DNA of 64,000 nt from Kappaphycus alvarezii (GCA_002205965.3 NADL03000599.1:1364001-1428000); one strand, 5' to 3'. Counted from the first letter of the stretch, positions 20,619 through 32,835 are shown. The notes: a model not told the origin generated them from the letters alone. Translations and numbers: made by a program.

Positions 20619-21936
20619 TTACACCACAATCAAATGTTTCACCTCTGCAATCCTGAGATTAGGTGTATCGTTACCCCCGCATAACCTTAGGCTCTCCGGG
20701 AAAAGCCGAATGGGGAACCCTTCAGCCGAATCCAGAATGACACCTTGATTGGCATCGATGACCCCGCAGTGATCTACCAAATGCACAGCGTTCTGCAGGA
20801 GACGCACAAGACACAATAACTCCCTTAAGCTCCCAATAATGCGGCATGCCTCTTCAATACTGCTGCTGCTAACCACCTTTGCATCGGCAAACCTTCAGAT
20901 TTTAGTCGCATCACAAGGCTCCTAATGAGGGCACCTGCTCTACCGATACTGGTTGGCCGTTATCCGCAATCAGTGAGTTTGTCCCTTGCACGCGACGCGA
21001 CCTCAGGGCCCAGCAGATAATACACTCCATTCACAATGGACGCTGGGATAAAGTCTAGCATCCCACTAATCCCAACCATGTCCTGATGTTCTTGCATTTT
21101 ATATTCTTTGAGTTCAGGGATCGAATTTCTGGCATCACACACACCTGTATGCACGGACACACCAGGGTTCCTACGGCAAAAGTGGAGTATCGTGTTCAGT
21201 GCTGACTTGTCAAAACGTTCTTCATTCATGCGGCGGAGCTGTCGAGGACCTTGGACGACACAACTACGTGGTGCAACCTTGCCCCTTGTGGGTGTAGGCG
21301 GAATGGTATCGAAATGCACCATTCGATAACGGTGAGAGCGAATCGATATCAATAGCAAAGTAACTCGACGCGTCCCGAATCTTTCATGTACATCCAAACC
21401 AAACACCCTTGCGGAAATCCTTGCCGTTAATGTGCACACCACTGCCGAACATCACGGCATCAACTGTCCATTCAGTGGTTTCCATATCGACGGATGCGTG
21501 CTTGCCCCAAGTTGGACCAGTTTCTTTCAGTCTAGTGAGACCCGTTTCTTTGTCACTGTTGTGGTCAAAATCAGCGGGGACCGGAACAACTGCTGGTTAA
21601 CTTTCCTGTGCGATTCGGTTGAGAACAATTTGGAAAGCACGATCGGCGATGGCAATGTTACTTTGCGTCGGTTTCTGCATTGCACCGGGAAATAGTGGTG
21701 CTCTTTCGTTCATACAACGCACCATTCTCGATAAACAGGGACCGAAAGGGATTTATAAGGTGGGGGAGGAGACAAGACGAACGAAAACGCTTAGCCGCTA
21801 ATACAGGTCTCGGTCGATCGTGCAGATAAAATTTGGTGAGCATGTGAGAGTCCATGTACTTTTGAGGTCGGTACCCTGAAGCCCACCAAAACATTGCCCA
21901 TGATTTTGAATCATGGTGAATGACCGTTACATTCAA
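20619..21936 (-). pseudogene. antisense accessory ORF in copia 3' region, unknown family
   Basis: Opposite in strand to pol and lying between its end and the 3' LTR. Broken frames on the minus strand: 21936-21658, 21442-20960 and 20876-20619. The middle part carries HFCRRNPG at about 21178. The last carries LVRLLQNAVHLVDHCGVID and GVILDSAEGFPIRL at about 20777, followed by RIAEVKHL. The same ordered motifs occur in the antisense frame of the copia element at 45.6-46.9 kb, with similar spacing. A Cys, then about 130 residues later a His and Asp, would suit a cysteine-peptidase-like fold, but that is a guess. I recognise no family. The 3' LTR lies just upstream of its start and could promote it. 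Confidence 0.5.
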
Positions 21937-22013
21937 TGATTTGGAGCGTTTTATTTTATTTTCACGTTTCTCTGGTACTGGCTGTGATCGATGATTTGTT
22001 CAAATAGGGGGAG

Positions 22014-22365
22014 TGTCGATCATTCGCAATATCCTATATGTACACTGTACCTACAGTGTACAGTACAGTTCATTTCATACTTTGTATTTGAAATATGTGA
22101 TCCGAATTTACAATTGGATCAGATCATCGAGGTCACAGTGTTGAACTTTACAATTCTTCCCAAAGCCGTAGGCCGTCGTCTTCTAGGGGGCACGATTTTT
22201 TTCGAAGACATACTACGTTGACCTGAGTCCGTTGCATTTCCGTCGTGGCTGCGCTGGCCTTTCTTTATTGAATCAGTCCTACTCTTGTCTACCTATCCTC
22301 TCTTACGACGTTAGTTTGATTGTACAAGCTAATAAGAGAGTCTCAGCAGGACCGGTTTCACGGCA
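22014..22365 (+). repeat. 3' LTR of copia element (352 bp)
   Basis: TG...CA ends; direct repeat of the 5' LTR without the insertion. Flanked by GTTTC at 22366-22370. Confidence 0.92.
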
Positions 22366-22552
22366 GTTTCAGAAACGAATGCTCATGTACAGTAATAATT
22401 ACAGTACCTTTCCTCTGTACCTTATTATAAAAAACTTTTTTGCAGTAAAAATTTCGGGCTTCCAAAAAATTTCCCTTTCCAAAATGTAACGGAAACTGTC
22501 CTCATATGAGGACAAACTGTGCCTCATATGGGGACAGTGCTATGACGGATAG
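22366..22552 (+). mobile_element. right part of the TIR element split by copia
   Basis: Reverse complement of about 12560-12772. Contains one perfect GTCCTCATATGAGGAC at about 22499 and one variant CCTCATATGGGGAC, and ends CGGATAGACA, the same terminus as the nested copy. Confidence 0.75.
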
Positions 22553-22759
22553 ACACTCTAGCGTCTTCTGTTCGCTTGCAGCGATGGCTACTGTACTGTG
22601 TGTACAGTAAGAGAATTGCCAACGGTCTTTGCCAAAACCCCAGAAAAATGCATAGCTGTAAAAATATCACTGGCCGCCCCAAACTGTGATTATAGCATTT
22701 TGGGTTTGAGCAAATCACCCTCGATGGTATCCTTGCCCCAACCCAATTGAGGCAGCAGT

Positions 22760-23895
22760 ATGTCCTCCTCAGAGAGCGACACAGAGCAGTTTATGTCGCT
22801 GCTTTCATCTTCTATTTCAGGCTTCACCGCTTTAGTTACGGCAAATTGAGGCTCAAGAAAGATGAGGGCAGGAGGATTTAAGCCCGGCCGTAGCCGGAAC
22901 AGGCAGCGCAACATGAAGCAGGGTGGGGATCAAATCGGTAAGGACTACTTTTGTCCCACCAACGTTGGTCGTCCTGTATTCTCGGACATAGAATTCGAGC
23001 GTCGATATGCCGTTTACAAGACGATATATGAAAATCTACGTGCAGGTGTCTGTTCTACTGGGACCACGTTTCATCAAAGAAGCGATGCCACTGGCTTGCT
23101 GGGAGCAAATACTGATCAGAAACTTACTGCGGCCCTCCGGATGCTTCGTCAAGGAAGCTCGACAGACGCTATTGTAGAGTATACCAGAACATCAGAAAGC
23201 TCTTATTTATTCGGGATGAAACGATTCACTGAGTATGTAGTAAAGGTTTATGAATATGAATGGTTAAGGTATCCTGATAGTTCTGAAGTGCTCAAGATAG
23301 AAAAAACTATCACTCTATGGGATTCCCTGGTTGTATTGGAGTAGTAGATTGTGCATCTTGGGAATGGGATAAATGTCCAGTTGGTTGGCAGGGTCAGTAT
23401 AAGAGAAAAGACAAGAAGATTTTTTATAGAATGGAAGTTGTGTGCGACGATCATCTACGAATTTGGCATTTAATGTTTGGTATACCATGAGCCAAGAATG
23501 ACAAGTCTATTCTAAACCAAAGCGCGATTTTTAATGCAACAAGAGGCGGCAATTGGCCACCATATCTACCGTCAAGCAAAGTAGGTGAGATGAACCTAGA
23601 CTGGTTCTATTACCTTGCGGATGGAATATATCCAGACTTCAGGATATTTATCAGGCCATTAGGAGAACCACGTAGTGCGAAGGAGGAGTTGTACTCAAGC
23701 ATGCAGTCATCTTCAAGGAAGGCTGTGGAGCGGGTGTTTGGGGTTTTGTTTGCACGTTTTGGAATTCTATACCAACCTTTCAGACTACAAAGTATATGGG
23801 ATTTGACTAACGCGATGAAGGCTTGCTGTATAATCCATAACGTGGTAGTAAAGGATCGTGAATACAATGGAACTGAGAGATTCAAGATTGATTAA
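22760..23895 (+). pseudogene. PIF/Harbinger-type DDE transposase
   Basis: Starts at ATG 22760 (MSSSESDTEQF). N-terminal helical part to about 23240, then the catalytic domain: first Asp in VDCASWEWDKCPVGWQGQYK, second in YYLADGIYP, Glu in KAVERVFGVLFARF, then CCIIHNVVV. These are the landmarks of the plant/Harbinger-like transposase family, which cuts and pastes with a Myb-like partner. Breaks: TGA at 22847, a shift at about 23340, and TGA at about 23489 where Gly is usual. All three catalytic residues remain. The partner gene lies convergent at 24035-25119. Confidence 0.85.
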
Positions 23896-24034
23896 GATAT
23901 ATCAGATGAGACTCTGACAGCTATTCTTGAGAACATGAGAAGACCGTAGTCAACATTATGAGCAAGCAGAGCTTTAAAGAAAGACATTGGATCTTACGGA
24001 GGGCAAGGAAGAGCACGCGAAGTTGACCAAAGCA

Positions 24035-25119
24035 CTAATGAATTACTGTTGTAGCAGAAGTGGAGATAGCGAAGATCAAAGGACGTTTATATAGCGTAAA
24101 GAGCGACGCCAAAGTCGATGAATGACGCGCCTTGCGACGAGCGAAGCGAGGAGCACCACTTGTGCTGGGTGCAACAGTGGTTGTATTGCCAGATGCAGTG
24201 ACTGTCTCACCACGAGTTGACGCGGTGCCAAATACAGTACCACTATACATCTGCTCAGGCTTCAATGTCTCATTAGCAAGCTCCTCTCCTTCCATAAACG
24301 TACTCAATAGTCTCTCTCGCATTGTTTGTCGCATGCGCATTCTCTCAGACTCACTTGCGTCCGATGCAGGCCCGAAAAGCTCCTTAACCATCCCCCAGTC
24401 CAACTTGCGACGCTTCAATGCCATCCTTTGCTCTGCAATGTTTTCCTTGGCCTCTTGAGCTGCAAGCATGGCCTTCTCCATTCTTGCCACGGAACTGGCC
24501 ATTTTTGTTGCACTTTTCTCGATGTCGTTAACCTTTTCAATAGGCTTCTTCTTTTTCAACTTCTTTGCGGCTTTGTTTCCCATCGGCCTGCACTCCTGAT
24601 CGCCTTCATCACCGTTCCCATCCTCCCCAACAGTCGCACTAGCAACAAGAAGAGATATCGATGTTACCAGATATTTATAAAACTCCATAAAGCCAAACTT
24701 CTTCTTAATGTGGTACTCTGGATTGCGTATAACATGATAAAGGTATGAAGTTGAAGCAGCACCATCACTATAAATGAGCTCGGCACATATTTCCAAATCA
24801 TCATCACTGGGATTACCAGTAAGCTGCATAGTTACCACTCGTTCCCGACATCCTTGAACTTAGTACACTCCTTGCGAATATTCTTCCATTGCTTGAGACA
24901 CGCCACAGCTGATCGACCTTGCCAACGACGCTCATCAAGAAATCCTCCATATCTTCCCAAAGTGCAAGCCTTTGCTGGACGTCTCCTATCTGCCACGAAG
25001 GCTTCCCTTATCTCCCGTCCCAACTGAGCCTCCGACATCCCAGCGCCCACTGCTGGGTCTGTACAAGCAGCGGCAGTAGCCCTCGAAAGACCGAAATTCT
25101 CTTCCTCTTTCCATCCCAA
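24035..25119 (-). pseudogene. Myb/SANT-like partner protein of Harbinger element
   Basis: 25119-24832 encodes a tryptophan-cluster domain beginning GWKEEENFGLSRA and ending CLKQWKNIRKECTKF. After a one-step frame change the 24838-24035 frame goes on with MQLTGNPSDDDLEICAELIY and YHVIRNPEYHIKKKFGFMEFYKYL, then a lysine-rich segment and a coiled-coil-like stretch rich in Met, Glu and Lys. Harbinger elements code for such a DNA-binding partner that brings the transposase to the ends. Convergent orientation with the transposase supports one element, though no terminal inverted repeats were found. Confidence 0.75.
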
Positions 25120-27430
25120 TCCTCTCCTACCAGCCCCAATTGTCCCACCCCTTGCGGTCTCAGCACTTTTGTTAGGCTTCTCAGGTCTAGAAGTTTTTCA
25201 AGCTGTCTGGATCCCGTATTTAGATGGTGGAATTTTCCTCTAGTACCCCCTTTGTCCTTGTTGGAGTGGGTGATGGTTCAGCGGTCGCCTGGAGATGTTC
25301 TTAGTCTTCTAGTGTAACCACCACCTGTACGGTTGATGTTTTTGAACACATTTAAAGATCCACCCCCTCGCTCAGGTACTATTGAAGGCATAATTGAGAT
25401 GTTTGTTGTGGCCAAACTAAAGCACAAGGACAAAGGGTGGTGCGCAAAGGGTGGTGCGCAGAGCCTTTATAAAGGGCTTTATTTGCTCAGTGTTTCGGCC
25501 GTTCGGGCCAATTTTCCCCCGCCACTGGCCTTTCCCATATTTGGAAAAGCTTGCCCAAACAAACTTGGCTTGGGCAAGATCAAAAAATTTGGGACTTTTG
25601 GGTATTTGGGAGGACCGATAGGGTATGGATTTTACCAAACGTTGTCCCAAAAAATTATTTTAGGGCTATGGGCAAACCGTTGGGACTGCTCAGACGAAGA
25701 GTGCAGTTACGTCGCTCAATGACAACATTTCCTATCCCAGTTACTAACTGTAAGGAAAGTTTAGGCGGTGCACTAGAATTCCCCACGTGTGCAGAAAAGT
25801 ACAGGGTAAGAAAGCACTTTCGCAATTTTGTACACTATCGTGCTACAGTTCTGTATTCTCAATAAAGGGGGAATTTTGGACATGGGGAAATTACGGCCAA
25901 TTCGCGCCAAAATTTACCAAAGCGGAACAGTGGCCAAATTGACTACGTACTGACCAATATTGACCTATTGGTAGGGCCGGAAACTGTGATTATCAACGCT
26001 TTCACGTTTGAAACAATTGAGTTGTATTATTTTGTTGAAATAGTTGATTCATTGTGGTTTGTTTGTTGAAACAGTTGATTCTTCGTGTTTTGTTGTTGTT
26101 GAGAATTACTTTTTCATCTCTACTGATTTCTGCTACAGGCTTCTCTTATACATACTTTTTTTCGAGTCCACACTTTCGAACCTTCCTGCCATGCAGATTA
26201 GGTTGTTGACTCTTCCCTCGACTTGATCCGATACTCTCTATGTCGCACTGTAAAGAGCAGGCCCATTCAGGGATATTATAGATTGAGTCATTGCTAGGCT
26301 ATTGGGTCCCCACTCGAGAGCTTCCTCGTTTGTTACGGAGAAAGAGTCATTTGGACCTGTAACTATGAAGTCATTTGGGCCATTCTTGGAGGTAATACTG
26401 TTCGTCTCCACACATTGAGGGGACAAAGTCACTTGGGCCCGTTGCGATGCTTTCCTTCTGACCAATCATAATGGAAGCACTATTAGTCCCTGTGCGGTGA
26501 GAATGGGTCGCTTGGACCGGTTGATATGTGTTCCTTTGGTCCAAACAGATAGGTAGTACTGAAAGTTAAGGTCTCCTTCACAGAAACGGTTCGAAAGCGG
26601 TCCATTAAATGGTTCAGTGGCTTCAAAAGAACCGAACGGCCTGATTTTTTTGAAAAAATACCGAAACAGCTCCTTTTAGCACCTGTGCGAACCGAGCCGC
26701 CAGTTTTTTGTACCCGCCGAATCAAGTCCGGAAACTTTCGAAACACAGGATACATAAAATTTATTTATGTACTACTTACAGTCATGTAATGTATCTATTT
26801 GTACTTAATACTAATTCTATTCTACGTACTCTATATTTTCTCTATCATATTGTACTGTTAGCGACGCCTGCTAGGACCGCTGTATTGTAAGGGTCACTAA
26901 GACCGTCCGCAGGACTATCCGCTAGGGAATTTAGTTAGTTGTTAGTAGATGTGCTAGAGATAGTCAATGGCATCTACTGTCTATAAAAAGCCTTACCGCT
27001 TTGGGCACTGAAGCCAAAACTACGAGAAATTTTATTATCAACCCACTCAACTCGTCTTCACTAGCAAAAACCTCTACCGTTTTTTCAGATTCGGCTCTAA
27101 GGCCGATTTGTTCTCTTTTATACTCTAACCCTTGAATTTTCGCGACAGAAACAGCACGAGTTCTCCAGAGTCGAGTCGAACTTGACGTCTTTTCCAAGTA
27201 ACGGAGTCGCCAATTCGCGACTCGAACCGTGGTTTAAACTCCGATTCATTAACTTGGGGAATCACTTAGCGTTGCGCTTCATCATCATGTATTAATCCGT
27301 CTCCAATCACTATGGAGCTATGAAACCTGGTAAGATTGTCTTGTCACATAACAGATTCATAGCAAAAAAGAAGTTTACATCATTACCCCACAAACAGCCT
27401 GGACCAAGACCAAAGTAACGTGGCGGACTC
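25120..27430. other. no gene recognised; hairpin and degenerate repeats
   Basis: 25310-25870 is low in coding signal. It holds a perfect 9-bp hairpin CTTGCCCAA/TTGGGCAAG at 25550-25578. 26290-26560 holds degenerate short repeats around TCATTTGGACC (see separate entry). Near 26980 a CTATAAAAAG box precedes an open stretch, possibly an old LTR promoter, but no partner repeat was found. CAGAGTCGAGTCGAAC near 27170 could be a hAT terminal repeat; no matching end was found. Confidence 0.35.
26290..26560 (-). repeat. degenerate repeats coding GPND-like peptides
   Basis: On the minus strand the peptide GPND/GPSD/GPNS recurs about five times (TGPSDPFS, NGPNDFIV, TGPNDSFS, WGPNSLAM), matching TCATTTGGACC, TCATTTGGGCC and TCACTTGGGCC on the plus strand. 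Unit length is irregular (about 30-60 bp). Confidence 0.45.
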
Positions 27431-27439
27431 AATCGTTTC

Positions 27440-28690
27440 ATCATCTAGACTAATACGGTAATCAGTAAGAATAGTACCTGCGCCCGAAAAAGCACTTTCA
27501 CTGGCAACACTGTTAGCCTGAGCCTATAAAAAAAAGTGCCTTCTTTGCTGTACTCGAGAAACAGGTTTCATCTGTCTTCCACCAAACAAATGGATCAACT
27601 TTCTGATCTGCAGTGCGGGTCACTTGAATAGATTCGTGAATCTAACCAAAAAGAGACGTGAATGAATCAGTTCCTGAAGATATCAACTGTTGAAAAGTAG
27701 AAAACTTAACATCCCTGGATTGGTTTTCACCATTTTCACTGGCACTACCAGAGGGTTAAACATTACGAAGTAGAAACTAGTTGTGAAGTAAGGCATTATT
27801 TCGAATTTTTGGATCCAATATTTCCGCCCACTTCGCAGTTGGGCTACTGACGAAATCCTCTTAAGAAACCAATTTGTACAGCATTGCTACAGCAGCTAAC
27901 TTGAGGTCATTAGAGTTGTTCGCAAATGCCAGTCGACATATTCTTTCCAATGCGACAAATTCGAGAAAACTGGAGCTTATTTTCACATACATGCCGCCAT
28001 ACCGATTCTGTGTGACAAAGGCGGCTGTTTCAAGAAAATCGCAAATGAGAAAAGCTCGGTCCCACTCAGCACTAGAAATAACGAGCTCATTGAATTCAGG
28101 AATTCTATTGATAAGAACGTAAAAAATTCCTCTAGCTTTGGCAGCGGTTCTTATCATCTTGAATGTATTCGAGCAATGGGTTTCAGAATCAAATATAGGA
28201 ACAGGAATCTTTTTCTCACCGAATTCTACATACATATTTTCAAATAGATCCCTGCGATTCACGGAAGCCTTGATAGCTGAGACCAACGACCGAATTGTAA
28301 AGATGCTTCGATGAACAATTTGAAGGCAAACTTTGACGCCGAGATTAATAATATGAGCGATGCATCTCAGTGAAATGTTTTGTGCTCGTAATCTGCATCT
28401 TGTATTTCGATATGCTCATTCACAAGAAACTTCACACCTTTCACCACATCTGCTCATTCCCTGTGGTTATGCTTTGAATTTTCTTTTGCAATCCATATTT
28501 CTCAAGTGACCCGACTAAAACTTGGCAAGTTGCGTCACCTGTGTGAGAAATTGGAAAGCATCCAAAGTGTGGCAGTGCCCTTTCCATTTTTCAATGCTTG
28601 TACCAAATGAGGCGATACAGCGATATACCCTCGGTAGATTTTTGAAGACCATATATCGCAAGTTAAGCTCACCTTAATGTTTAGATGTGT
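27440..28690 (-). pseudogene. hAT-superfamily transposase remnant
   Basis: On the minus strand, from high to low coordinates: VSLTCDIWSSKIYRGYIAVS (about 28680-28610), RCIAHIINLGVK (about 28365), the DSETHCSNTFKMI block corresponding to the usual D-x-x-TRWNST (about 28185), ICDFLETAAFVTQNRYGG, and DPFVWWK (about 27590) near the dimerisation domain. These are standard hAT landmarks in the right order. The frame is open only at 28286-27861; the rest has stops and shifts, so it is inactive. Confidence 0.75.
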
Positions 28691-28699
28691 AAAAAAATG

Positions 28700-29425
28700 T
28701 TCCGCAACTCAAGACGACATTGATTATGACTCAAATTATAATTTTTGCTTAATAGTACGACGGCTTTTCAAAGTATATTCTTCGTCAAAAGCTGTAATAA
28801 TGCGCTTGGACTCTTCCGACTCAATTAATGACAATTTGCAGCGAGTTCATGAAAAATTATTGCAGAATATTCATATTGATTCTTTTTTAATAGTCGGGAC
28901 AAGGCGTTTTGGGGGTAATTTGGACAGATCAATCACACGCAAATGAAGATTGACCAATAAAGACGTTTATGAATCCGTGCTTACGCGCGTGCTTGGTCAG
29001 TGTTGAGGTTGATGAGTTGACGCTAAACTTTTGTGGAAAATAAAAGAATCTGCGCCTAAGCACATTCCTGTCTTTCAATATTTTGTAATAATCCCATACA
29101 GCATTGATTTCTTGAGGTTTTCTCCTTGGGTCCTGATTGGATTCAGTACTGGTACTCCCAGTACCGACATCCGCTCTGTTTTTGTCTTGTTGGGAACTGA
29201 CCTAACCATAAAAATTGATGCATGTGCCCCTTCTCCTGCTACGAAAAAACCCCCAATCCACAGATAGTGTGTAAGTAAAGATATTTATGTTGAATAGTGA
29301 GTTGAAATGTAAGGATAAGGAAGCATTGCTTAAATATGACGAGCAACTATGATGCTTAATGACCCTAGCATTCCTAGTTTGATAGGTACGTGCAAGTCCA
29401 GAAAATTCAGAGGGGCTACAAGAAC
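28700..29425. other. no gene recognised
   Basis: AT-rich, with short frames on both strands and no motif I recognise. It lies between the hAT remnant and the left LTR of the next copia element. Confidence 0.4.
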
Positions 29426-30567
29426 GTCTATCAAAGACTTGCGTGCCGAGTAGCGGAGAAAGTTTAAGACAAGAATCATCAGCCATCAGACAGAAGAAAT
29501 GAACACTGATTCTTGCCGCAATAAGCGGAAGCCAGCCCGTCGAACACAACGGTCTGTAATTATGTCAGAAAGTGTAAGCTCGGCTTGTTGGGCTTACAGG
29601 GGACTTCACCAGCAACTTTACTGCGTGCTACATGTGTCATAACTTTTGGGCTGTTACACTAGAATCGCTAATTATCCTCACAGTATCCCAAATTTCAATT
29701 GTTCTACATTTTACGTTAGCAGTACTACTTTACTGAACAAAGGCCTGAACATCCTTCCGTCAACCGTGGCCTAGAGTATTGTGGCTTACATGGCAAACCT
29801 TATGTCGAATAAAAGTCACTGTCTATCCGAATTTACAGGTCAGTGGTCAATATGGATGCAGATAGTAATGGAAATGGCTCAGACTCATTTCTGTCTGAGA
29901 TAGCACTGGAAAATTTTTCCCAAGAGGTTTAAGGATTCATCAACTCAATTAGAATACTCCATATTCGTGTCTCTGCTCGGTCTATGACTGGACTTCAAGT
30001 AGTCAATGATGTTGCCGAACTGTTCCCGCCACTATGTTATTTTCTCCTACTATGCAATCTTTGCCTATTGCTTACAAAGCACTTTGTGACTGGCCGAATG
30101 GCCATGGAGCTAATATGCCGCCACATAGTTCCAGTCTTGTTATCTGCAATCGAGCCGCTAATCTCTACACCGAAGACGGAATAAGTTAGCTGCAGAAGAA
30201 ATAACAAAGTATATTGAAACCAGGTCGTCATACTACCCGAAGAGGTCAGAAAAAATCAGCCGTTGAAGATGAAAAATCTCGTACTGAGTCCGTCCCTGTG
30301 CAACAGGACAGATTGGCAGAATACATGGGCTCTTTATTCCGGTACAAGGATCAAGAGTTCTCCGGAGATCTCGGTGAGTCTTGAATGGAATATGTTGTAG
30401 AGTACCAAGTTGCACGAGATTACGGTCTGAGCGCGGCACAGAAGAACAAATATCTTCATAATCTCCTGCGTGGTGATGCCAAGCGCTTTTGACTTGATCG
30501 AATCGCCAAAGAGGTAAACTATTTTACTGAAGGGATAAAGCTCATCTGAAAACAGTACAATTTTATC

Positions 30568-31277
30568 GTGAGACAGAACCGAGTGAAGAAATATCTCGGT
30601 GGATTTACATTATCTAACTATACCTATGAATTCCTTAATGAGCTTACATCACTTGAAAAACTGTACAAGCTGATAACAAAGCTTTCATCCCAAGTGTCTG
30701 CTTCGCACAGAAGTGAGGCACACAAGATTGAGTTTCTTTTTAATGCTACCGTTTGTTACGCATGGGCAATAGAGCCGTTAAGCCTGGTACCTACTCATGT
30801 TCTCCCATTTCAACAACTCTATGGGGAACTTGAAGCGTCATTGAATCTCTCTAGGGAATTCAAATTGGCAAAAATGAGAGATAAATTTGCAATTGGGTCA
30901 CGAACTGCTTCAGATGAGGACGAAAAGGTCCCTGGGATTTTATCATGGACCTGGTCGCTACGCAAACAGTCATCGTGGTGTCGGTGAAAAAAGTCGTTAC
31001 AGCCAAAGGATTGGTCCATCCGTACCGCTTTCGGTCATGTGGTGACTCAATTGAGATTCCCTTGACCAAATGCTAAGTTCATGTCCGCAAAAGATTGACC
31101 TTGCTAAAGCCGTTCGTTGAAAAATGGAGTACATGTCGAAAAAATGAAAACCATCGAAATTCTCTGGCTGTATTATTTGAATTATGTGAACAGCTCGACT
31201 TCGAAAATGAAGCAAAAGAAGAAATGAGTCAAGAAGTACCAGATGAAACAGATGTACATGTTGACTATGAAAATTAA
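30568..31277 (+). pseudogene. copia gag remains
   Basis: 30568-30987 (139 codons) is a helical Gag-like segment (YEFLNELTSLEKLYKLITKL, HKIEFLFNATVCYAW). Further frames to 31277 are acidic. No intact zinc knuckle is visible. Confidence 0.5.
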
Positions 31278-31379
31278 GAGGAAAAACAGACCTTGATCTC
31301 TTCGATGCACTTGTCAATTATGTTGGAGACACGAATGATGAAAAATCTGTAACTGAAGCAACAATCAACCTCACTTCTC

Positions 31380-31762
31380 CTTCGGACCCGAAAAGCACTG
31401 AAAAATTCAATGGAGTCTGTCTGGATACTGGAGCTCAGAGATCTGTAGTAAGGAAGAGTCAAGCTGAGGCAAACTGCGGCCTCATGGGAAGCTCTCTCAC
31501 ATTTATTCCGTCAGCATCAAAGGTCTACAGATTTGGAGAGAATAGGAAGTCAAGCATTGGAAAAGAAAAGTTTCGTATCCCATACTGCGACAACAGTCAC
31601 ATGGAGATCGTTTTGAATGTTGTAAATATTGGAATGTCGCTTTTTTTAGGACTCGACGTACTTGATAGGTACAGGCTCATAGTAGACACCGTGTACAATC
31701 GTATAAGGTGCAAAGATACTGTATGGAGCGCACAACTCACTCGAAAGCCAGGCCTAAAATGA
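31380..31762 (+). pseudogene. copia aspartic protease remains
   Basis: VCLDTGAQRSVVRK, with the DTGA active site at 31424-31435, continues in frame into YRFGENRKSSIGKEKFRIPY and FLGLDVLDRYRLIVD at 31484-31762. The catalytic triplet is intact. Confidence 0.7.
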
Positions 31763-31850
31763 ATGGAATTACGAAGTTATGTACACAGAGTCAGAATCGA
31801 AAAAGATTTAGCTACAATTTTATCTCTGACATCCGCTGAGAAATTGCAAA

Positions 31851-32300
31851 ATGATGAAGCAGTCCGGAGATCCTCAAGCGACACCAGAGACGCTCAAGGT
31901 ACTCGAAAAAATTACTGGGTATTGTGATGTTTGCCAAAGGGTATCGAACCAACCTGGTCGTTTCGGCGTCGCACTGCCAAGCGAAGATGTATCCTTCAAC
32001 CAAACTGTCTATAAGCTTATGTATCTTATGTACTTGGAAAGCATGCCCATAGTACGCATGGCTTGTAAGGATAAGTTGTTCAGTGCTGCAATATTCCTCA
32101 ACGGAGAGTCTGAAAACAATGTATGGACAGCTTACTTCCGTCAATGGGTTACAAATTACATGTGTCACTCGAAATAATTTCACGCTGATCGTGGACTGGA
32201 ATTCGATTGTGACCAATGGCGTCACTTTCCGCAAGCGTGTGGTATAAAACGCTTGGACTCAGGTATCAAAATCCAAAATGCTATGGGCTTCGGTTAAAAT
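31851..32300 (+). pseudogene. copia integrase remains
   Basis: TPETLKVLEKITGYCDVCQR is the end of the zinc-binding region; MYLMYLESMPIVRMACKDKLFSAA and VWTAYFRQWVTNY follow, with ADRGLEFD after a stop at about 32175. It aligns with the integrase at 18.0 kb. Confidence 0.7.
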
Positions 32301-32514
32301 TATCACGACTTCTTCCGAAGAGTATACCGTAAGGTACGAACAAAGCATTCAAATATTTCGAGAGATGACTTTATTTCTCTTTCTGTTCATTCCATGAAGA
32401 ACTCTGCCGGACCTGATGGATTTTTACTCACTCTTCTCGTGTTAGGAGTCGTTCCACAACTCTCCCTATGTTTCGCAGATCTTCTAGAGCAGGGTGAGTG
32501 AATGAAAGCAAAAC

Positions 32515-32835
32515 GCAGCAAAATGCGGACGAAACCACGTGGTGTGGAGCTACTTTACTTGGATCGCCGTCTGCGACGACGTCGAAGGTAATCGACGAAT
32601 ACGCAGTCGCTGTCGCAGCTCGCAGCGGATGCCCGACGGGAGGAGTGAAGACTCAGCTTTATCAGCAGCTTAGTTATGCGAGTTGGTCCACGTGTGACGC
32701 GTTTGTAACATGCCGCGCCCCACAACATGCAGAGTTTAGCCACCCTATTCAAACCTCATTTTGTTAGGCTTGTCACAGTGGGGTATTCAAGACTTTGCAT
32801 GTTGCACCTGCATATTTCTGTGGTAAAGTAATCGT
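32515..32835 (+). mobile_element. 5'-truncated non-LTR 3' end inserted in copia
   Basis: From about 32555 it matches the C-terminus and 3' UTR of the RLE-type family (SPSATTSKVIDEYA, SGCPTGGVKTQLYQQL, CRAPQHAEFSHPIQT, then GCACCTGCATA). AAAGCAAAAC occurs on both sides, at 32505-32514 and 32836-32845: a likely target duplication. The adjoining copia frames lie to the left and right. Confidence 0.7.

Larger units (their letters stand above)
12487..22365 (+). mobile_element. Ty1/copia LTR retrotransposon with nested insertions
   Basis: LTRs begin TGTCGATCAT and end TCACGRCA (TG...CA). The 5-bp target duplication GTTTC lies at 12482-12486 and 22366-22370. The polypurine tract AATAGGGGGAG lies directly before the 3' LTR. 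Order inside: gag region, Ty3/gypsy fragment, protease, integrase, RT-RNase H. Integrase before RT makes it copia-type. Between the RT end (20511) and the 3' LTR lies an antisense reading frame. LTRs differ by roughly 7% by eye once the insertion is removed, so the element is not recent. Confidence 0.9.

Noticed and set aside
22674..25995. AAACTGTGATTAT at both sides of the Harbinger region as terminal repeats
   Set aside because: The two copies (about 22684 and 25982) are direct, not inverted, and too short to define element ends.
26860..27200. A possible LTR with a CTATAAAAAG promoter box
   Set aside because: No second copy or TG...CA boundary found in the window.
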